From Paracoccaceae bacterium (GTDB lineage: Bacteria > Pseudomonadota > Alphaproteobacteria > Rhodobacterales > Rhodobacteraceae), in the NCBI GenBank assembly GCA_003565055.1, contig PXDM01000170.1, positions 1 through 11,339 of the forward strand: a stretch of DNA of 11,339 bases. The letters run 5' to 3'. How positions within the stretch are numbered: the first letter of the stretch is position 1; each line of letters starts with the position of its first letter. Positions 8,140 through 11,339 of the stretch are shown here, one piece after another. Made by a program: the position numbers and the translations under genes. The notes below the pieces were generated by a model. The model was not told the DNA's origin, searched no databases, and saw only the letters and a program-made list of their open reading frames with translations.

Positions 8140-8208
8140 GGCATCATTCGCGCGGCAAGGGCCCCAATCGGAGACGGCCCGTCTATTTTGGATCAACAGG
8201 AGAATGTC

Positions 8209-9597
8209 ATGACCATGCATCATCAGGAAGCCAATCTCGGCGTGCCACGAGTCACCCGAATTCTGGCGGAGTGGGTCGTCAATCTGCAAAATGACGAAAT
8301 TCCGACCGCTGTCCGGCGCGAAGGCGTTCGGACCTTTGTAAACTGGGTCGGCTGCGCAGTGGGCGGGGCTTCGCACGAAACGACGGACCGTGTGCTGGCA
8401 GCGGTCATGCCTTTGTCCGGTGAAAAGATCGCGACGGTCCTGGGCCGGGTCGAACGGCTGGACCCCGCGCACGCTGCGCTTGTGAACGGGATTTCTTCGC
8501 ATGTTCTGGATTACGACGACACTCATCTGAAGACGGTCATCCATCCGGCAGGACCTGTCGCCTCGTCCATATTGGCACTGGCCGAACGGCGCCCTGTTTC
8601 CGGCGCAGATTTCCTGACTGCCCTGATCGCCGGCTGCGAAGTTGCCTGCCGGATCGGAAATTGCATCTACCCTGACCACTATACGCGCGGCTGGCATATA
8701 ACAGGAACGGCCGGAGTGTTCGGTGCGGCAGCGGCTGTCGGCAAGCTGAGCGGGCTTGATGCGCAGAAGATGTGCTGGGCCTTCGGACTGGCTGCGTCGC
8801 AATCCTCGGGGCTGAGGGAGATGTTCGGCACGATGACCAAAAGCTTCCACCCTGGCCGTGCCGCCCAAAACGGCATGTTGTCAGCGTTGCTGGCAGAAGC
8901 CGGCTATGACAGCTCCGAACGCGCAATTGAGGCGCCCCGCGGCTTCGCAAACGTGATGTCCGACAAGCAGGATTATGCCGCGATCACCGAGGATCTTGGA
9001 ACCCGCTGGGAGGCCGCGTTGAACAGTTACAAGCCCTATGCCTGCGGCATCGTCATCCATCCCGCGATTGACGGGTGTATCCAGTTGCGGGCCGACCTCG
9101 GCGACCGGGTGGGCGACATCACCTCAGTGAAACTGCGCGCGCACCCGTTGGTGCTGGAGTTGACGGGCAGAAGGTATCCCAAGACGGAACTGGAAGGGAA
9201 ATTCAGCGTCTACCACGCTACCGCCTGCGCCTTGCTGCATGGCGATGGCTCCCCGACAGCGTTTACCGATGAAATGGTCAATGACCCGGCCATCATTGCG
9301 ATGCGCGAGAAGATCGAGATCGAAACCGATCCGCAGATGCATGAGGCATCAGTGGATGTCTCAGTCACCCTTACCGATGGCAACCGCGTACAGAAATATG
9401 TCGAACGGGCCATCGGCAGCGCCGAAAAACCGCTCAGTGACCGGCACCTTGATGAGAAATTCACCCGGCAAAGCACGCTGGTGATCGGTGCAGAGGCGAC
9501 AGACCGGCTTTTGGCCGCAGCACGGAATGTCGAGTCGTGCAGCGATGTGGCGGAGATTGCAAGGGCCTCCATGCCGCCTGGCACCGCGTCACACTGA
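8209..9597 (+). CDS. MmgE/PrpD family protein (2-methylcitrate dehydratase / cis-aconitate decarboxylase superfamily)
   Basis: A cytosolic enzyme of 462 residues whose superfamily includes 2-methylcitrate dehydratase, cis-aconitate decarboxylase and iminodisuccinate epimerase. Motifs in order are NGISSHVLDYDDTH (93-106), IHPAGPV (111-117), RGWHITGTAGVFGAAAA (160-176), MTKSFHPGRAAQNG (209-222), and YKPYACG with IHPAIDG (274-289). By recalled alignment, Asp101, His112, His163, Lys211 and probably His284 correspond to the active-site positions described for cis-aconitate decarboxylase, so the protein looks catalytically competent. The start at 8209 is chosen over the in-frame TTG at 8188 because AGGAGA (8198-8203) lies 5 bases upstream; ATG 8215 is a weaker alternative. 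It is the last gene of the operon, 69 bases after the amidase. The true reaction (dehydration, decarboxylation or epimerisation of a polycarboxylate) is not decided by the sequence. Confidence 0.94.
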   Translation: MTMHHQEANLGVPRVTRILAEWVVNLQNDEIPTAVRREGVRTFVNWVGCAVGGASHETTDRVLAAVMPLSGEKIATVLGRVERLDPAHAALVNGISSHVLDYDDTHLKTVIHPAGPVASSILALAERRPVSGADFLTALIAGCEVACRIGNCIYPDHYTRGWHITGTAGVFGAAAAVGKLSGLDAQKMCWAFGLAASQSSGLREMFGTMTKSFHPGRAAQNGMLSALLAEAGYDSSERAIEAPRGFANVMSDKQDYAAITEDLGTRWEAALNSYKPYACGIVIHPAIDGCIQLRADLGDRVGDITSVKLRAHPLVLELTGRRYPKTELEGKFSVYHATACALLHGDGSPTAFTDEMVNDPAIIAMREKIEIETDPQMHEASVDVSVTLTDGNRVQKYVERAIGSAEKPLSDRHLDEKFTRQSTLVIGAEATDRLLAAARNVESCSDVAEIARASMPPGTASH

Positions 9598-9613
9598 AGC
9601 CTTTCGGCTTCAG
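9594..9613 (+). terminator. Hairpin over the MmgE/PrpD stop codon, possible operon terminator
   Basis: CTGAAGCC (9594-9601) and GGCTTCAG (9606-9613) form a perfect 8-bp stem with a 4-base TTTC loop, and the TGA stop lies inside the left arm. No T-tract follows, so it is not a textbook intrinsic terminator. It may still end or protect the transcript, because the operon ends here and only gene remnants follow. Termination itself is inferred. Confidence 0.45.
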
Positions 9614-9661
9614 CCCGCGACACGCGCGTCCGGCCAACCGGGCGCTGCAACGTTCACCTGA

Positions 9662-10093
9662 CCCGAGGTCTTTACCGCGCCGACCGTTGCGATCGCTCCG
9701 CGCTTCGAGTTGGGCTCGGTCACTACGGTTTCCGCCCGCTCCGGGATCGAGGCGGGGGGGTTGCTCGCGCCGGATTTTGACTATCGCCGCGACGTTCTGG
9801 GTGCCGAGATCATCGTGCCGGGGGCTGGCCGATCCCCCTATCGTGCATGTGTGCCTTTTCAAATCGCAAGGTGCCTTCGTTGACGGCGACGTGGCCGCCG
9901 CCCTGCTGGATTGGGAGGAGCGGTTCCGCTATACTCCTTCCCAGCGGTCCCTGCGCGAGACCAACCAGATCATCCGACGCGCGGGCGAGGCGATGATGCT
10001 TTATGATAATGCGATGAAGCTCAGCAGGGACAATCCCAAGCAAGGCGCGGTTGTCATGGGCGACCCAATGCGAACGACAGCGTGGCGTAATTC
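9662..10093 (+). pseudogene. Frameshifted remnant of an unidentified protein gene
   Basis: No intact gene fits here, but two adjoining stretches read like real protein. In one frame, after a TGA at 9659-9661 and with no ATG start, the translation runs through SVTTVSARSGIEAGGLLAP and DYRRDVLGAEIIVPGAG before a stop at 9881-9883. From about 9840 another frame takes over with AAALLDWEERFRYTPSQRS, GEAMMLYDNAMKLSRDNP and GAVVMGDPMRTTAW up to about 10085. Codon choice in both is like that of the neighbouring genes. The simplest reading is an old gene broken by a frameshift, with its 5' end gone and its 3' end cut where the transposase fragment begins. I do not recognise the family. Reading the region as one 331-residue protein would run across the transposase fragment and is not believable. 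Confidence 0.45.
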
Positions 10094-10390
10094 CTATGTC
10101 CGGCGCGGCCTACCCACGGCCTTGAAGGGGCGACCACTATGCATCTGGGCAAGCCAGCGCTTGTATGTCGCAGGCTTTGCCACCTCCATGAGCCGGTCGA
10201 TATCATGCCCACACTCCGCTCCGACGCGCAGCAGCTCGGCTTTCTCTTCGGGAGACAGGATGATCCGCTGCGTCGGGACGCGGGTCCGCAGGATCTGGAT
10301 TTGGGCCTTGAGCAGCCTCAGCTGCGCGTTTTGCCGCGGCATGAAAAGCTGGGTCAGGAAAGCCATAAGGAGGGAGAACATCGAATTCAT
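10094..10390 (-). pseudogene. Truncated rve/DDE integrase-type transposase, N-terminal fragment
   Basis: On the minus strand about 98 residues resemble the N-terminus of transposases that end in an integrase (rve) core. A hydrophobic start (MFSLLMAFLTQLF) is followed by LRLLKAQIQILRTRVP, a helical segment RIILSPEEKAELLRVG, then KPATYKRW and the basic VGRPRRT just before the catalytic core should begin. The entire DDE domain is missing: TAG at 10094-10096 ends the frame. The next codons read ELRHAVVRIG, which would fit the usual continuation for about ten residues, so a nonsense codon followed closely by a deletion joint is possible. The start at 10390 is preferred because TGGAG lies 9 bases ahead; an in-frame ATG at 10408 is the alternative. 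No terminal inverted repeats could be recognised. The fragment is presumed inactive and marks past insertion-sequence activity. Confidence 0.6.
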
Positions 10391-10866
10391 CTTGCCAGAC
10401 TCCACCACGGCGCTTAGAAATTGTTGCCATTTGAGCGGGATGCGCCTCGCTTACATTTTGGCAGCCCGCGCAGGAAAGGCAAAAACGCAGGAGCGCGATT
10501 GCGGCCTCGAAAAATCCGAAGCAGGGATATGACGGTGCCTTTGAGCGCGTTTCGCCGCCAGTCGCGACTGAACCAGATGACGATTCAAACCACCAGTAGG
10601 ATAAGTAAAAACAATAGCTTATAGGGTGGAGAAAGTTTGATTTCAGACCCATCCCCTCCGCCAATTTTCATAAATTGTATACTAAAAACAACGGGCTGGG
10701 CTGAGGGTGTGGCGCTATACCCCCATTCATCCTACCAAAGAAAATGCGCTTGATTGTGCTTGGATGACGCAGCGTGACAGTGCCGTTTGCTCAAGCACGA
10801 CGGTTCACACTCTTTCAAGACCTTGCATCCGCCGCGTTACCGTCCTGCCCGACTCAACTTTCTTCG

Positions 10867-10897
10867 CGTGAGAAGCCGCAACTGCGCTTCGCTCACG
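10867..10897. repeat. Imperfect hairpin
   Basis: CGTGAG with AAGC (10867-10876) can pair with GCTT and CTCACG (10886-10889 and 10892-10897), leaving a 2-base bulge and a 9-base loop. It is in the non-coding stretch and has no T-run on either side. The structure is seen directly; its role is unknown. Confidence 0.4.
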
Positions 10898-10899
10898 AG

Positions 10900-10971
10900 G
10901 GTCGTTCACCTAAACAATCCATCAAAGTGTTGTCGGTGCAGATGCCTGCCCCGCAGGGCCATAGAACGACC
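10900..10971. repeat. 8-bp inverted repeat enclosing a short hairpin
   Basis: GGTCGTTC (10900-10907) and GAACGACC (10964-10971) are perfect complements 56 bases apart. Inside lies a small hairpin, CCTGC-CCC-GCAGG (10945-10957). With the adjoining hairpin at 10867-10897 this gives about 100 bases with several pairing elements. It could be a structured RNA or an old element end; chance is not excluded. Confidence 0.35.
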
Positions 10972-11141
10972 ATCACATAGAATAATTGCAGGCGACGAGT
11001 GCCGATCTGCGACGTGCATGCCATGTGCCGCCGAGCAAGGTGCCACGCGATTTCGCGAATGTAGGCATACCTATTTTGGTCGATTTCAGCACTCTGCCTC
11101 GCTTGGACCCTTGTTTTGTTCGCGAAACGGTCTGTCAATAA

Positions 11142-11171
11142 GATTGTAACGGATTTATTTGGATTGTCACG
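11142..11171. repeat. Two 10-bp direct repeats spaced 20 bases apart
   Basis: GATTGTAACG (11142-11151) and GATTGTCACG (11162-11171) match at 9 of 10 positions and start exactly 20 bases apart, about two helical turns, so a protein could bind both on one DNA face. They lie about 115-145 bases ahead of the gene at 11286. A role as operator is inference. Confidence 0.35.
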
Positions 11172-11189
11172 CAATTACAGCATGTTAGC

Positions 11190-11218
11190 TTCCAATATTC
11201 TTTGTCTTATGCTATAAG
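11190..11218 (+). promoter_or_regulatory. Weak promoter-like site upstream of the last gene
   Basis: TATAAG (11213-11218) resembles a -10 element, with TTCCAA (11190-11195) 17 bases upstream as a poor -35. The -10 overlaps a small inverted repeat, CTTAT-GCT-ATAAG (11206-11218), and the pair TTAGCT (11185-11190) and AGCTAA (11217-11222) flanks it. A transcript from here would have a leader of about 60 bases. The match is weak and the region is AT-rich, so the call is tentative. Confidence 0.3.
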
Positions 11219-11285
11219 CTAAATCTCCAGACAGGTGTGGCCACACTCGATTGGGTTCTGTTTCCTTCATAGAATGGAGAGCGAA

Positions 11286-11339
11286 ATGACTGACATCACC
11301 GTCACCTACCTGTCGATTGCACAGATCTCGGAGCGGTTC
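11286..11339 (+). CDS. Start of a probable small helix-turn-helix protein, 3'-truncated by window edge
   Basis: Only 18 codons are in the window: an ATG followed by DITVTYLSIAQISERF to the last base. GGAGAG at 11275-11280 lies 5 bases before the ATG, and the AT-rich leader with a promoter-like site supports a true start. The pattern YLSIAQISERF is like the first helix of small DNA-binding proteins of the excisionase, AlpA or MerR-like type, where it is followed by a turn and a recognition helix. Such genes are common at the edges of integrated elements, which fits the transposase scar to the left. The identity rests on very few residues. Confidence 0.55.
   Translation, partial: MTDITVTYLSIAQISERF

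Larger units (their letters stand above)
10409..11285. other. Long non-coding stretch, partly AT-rich
   Basis: No convincing gene is seen on either strand. The short open frames here lack ribosome-binding sites, family motifs and coding-like codon use. Base composition by eye falls at about 10570-10720 and again at about 11080-11285 compared with the operon, as expected for control regions or recently acquired DNA. The stretch holds the hairpin and repeats listed separately (10867-11171) and a weak promoter-like site before the last gene. The part nearest the transposase fragment (10409-about 10500) may be the remaining end of that insertion element. Confidence 0.6.

Noticed and set aside
7984..8868. 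Minus-strand open frame opposite the amidase end and MmgE/PrpD start
   Set aside because: Composition is shadow-like and it has no recognisable domain; the plus-strand genes explain the sequence.
9537..10532. A single 331-residue plus-strand protein
   Set aside because: It starts inside the MmgE/PrpD gene, crosses the transposase fragment on the other strand and changes character several times; only part of it looks like real coding sequence.
10675..10684. TTGTATACTA, similar to GntR-type operators
   Set aside because: The palindrome is imperfect, lies in an AT-rich region and has no adjacent gene that it would control.
10893..11174. Minus-strand open frame of 93 codons in the spacer
   Set aside because: No ribosome-binding site, no recognisable motif and codon use unlike the neighbouring genes.
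10615..11221. 10-bp inverted pair TAGCTTATAG (10615-10624) and CTATAAGCTA (11212-11221) as possible element ends
   Set aside because: The match does not extend beyond 10 bases, and such a pair is expected fairly often by chance in a region of this size.
1..11339. CRISPR arrays, tRNA or rRNA genes
   Set aside because: No repeat-spacer pattern, cloverleaf-like segment or rRNA-like sequence was seen on reading through the window.

Overview
The window looks like a chromosomal (or large-replicon) segment of a high-GC alphaproteobacterium, most likely a Rhodobacteraceae-type organism. The signs are strong G/C bias at third codon positions, a TAXI-type TRAP transporter, and a long co-directional catabolic gene run with short gaps. 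The assignment is inferred from style and gene content; there is no rRNA or marker gene in the window.

Positions 2-9597 hold eight plus-strand genes with gaps of no more than about 90 bases, read here as one operon that starts left of the window: a D-2-hydroxyacid dehydrogenase (5' end missing), a TAXI TRAP periplasmic binding protein, its fused TRAP permease, an MFS transporter with a TTG start, a GST-family protein overlapping it by 4 bases, a zinc-independent quinone-oxidoreductase-like MDR enzyme, an amidase-signature hydrolase, and an MmgE/PrpD-family enzyme. A hairpin lies between binding protein and permease, and another overlaps the stop codon of the last gene. Together they suggest uptake of an organic acid or amide by the TRAP system, followed by hydrolysis (amidase), dehydration, epimerisation or decarboxylation (MmgE/PrpD), isomerisation or glutathione chemistry (GST), and redox steps (MDR enzyme and hydroxyacid dehydrogenase), with an MFS carrier for exchange or export. 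The substrate cannot be read from the sequence, and no regulator is present.

Positions 9598-10408 are a scar: frameshifted remnants of an unidentified plus-strand gene, abutting a truncated minus-strand fragment of an rve/DDE integrase-type transposase. Positions 10409-11285 hold no convincing gene. This part is more AT-rich in places and contains several hairpins, inverted and direct repeats and a weak promoter-like site just ahead of a new plus-strand gene that starts at 11286 and runs off the window. Its 18 visible residues resemble the N-terminus of a small helix-turn-helix (excisionase/AlpA-like) protein. The right side therefore looks like the edge of a mobile or accessory region beside an intact catabolic operon.

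I did not find a clearly new defence or mobile system. The items most worth following up are the gene combination of the operon, the MmgE/PrpD active-site make-up, the translation-start arrangement of the MFS gene, and the unexplained remnant at 9662-10093.
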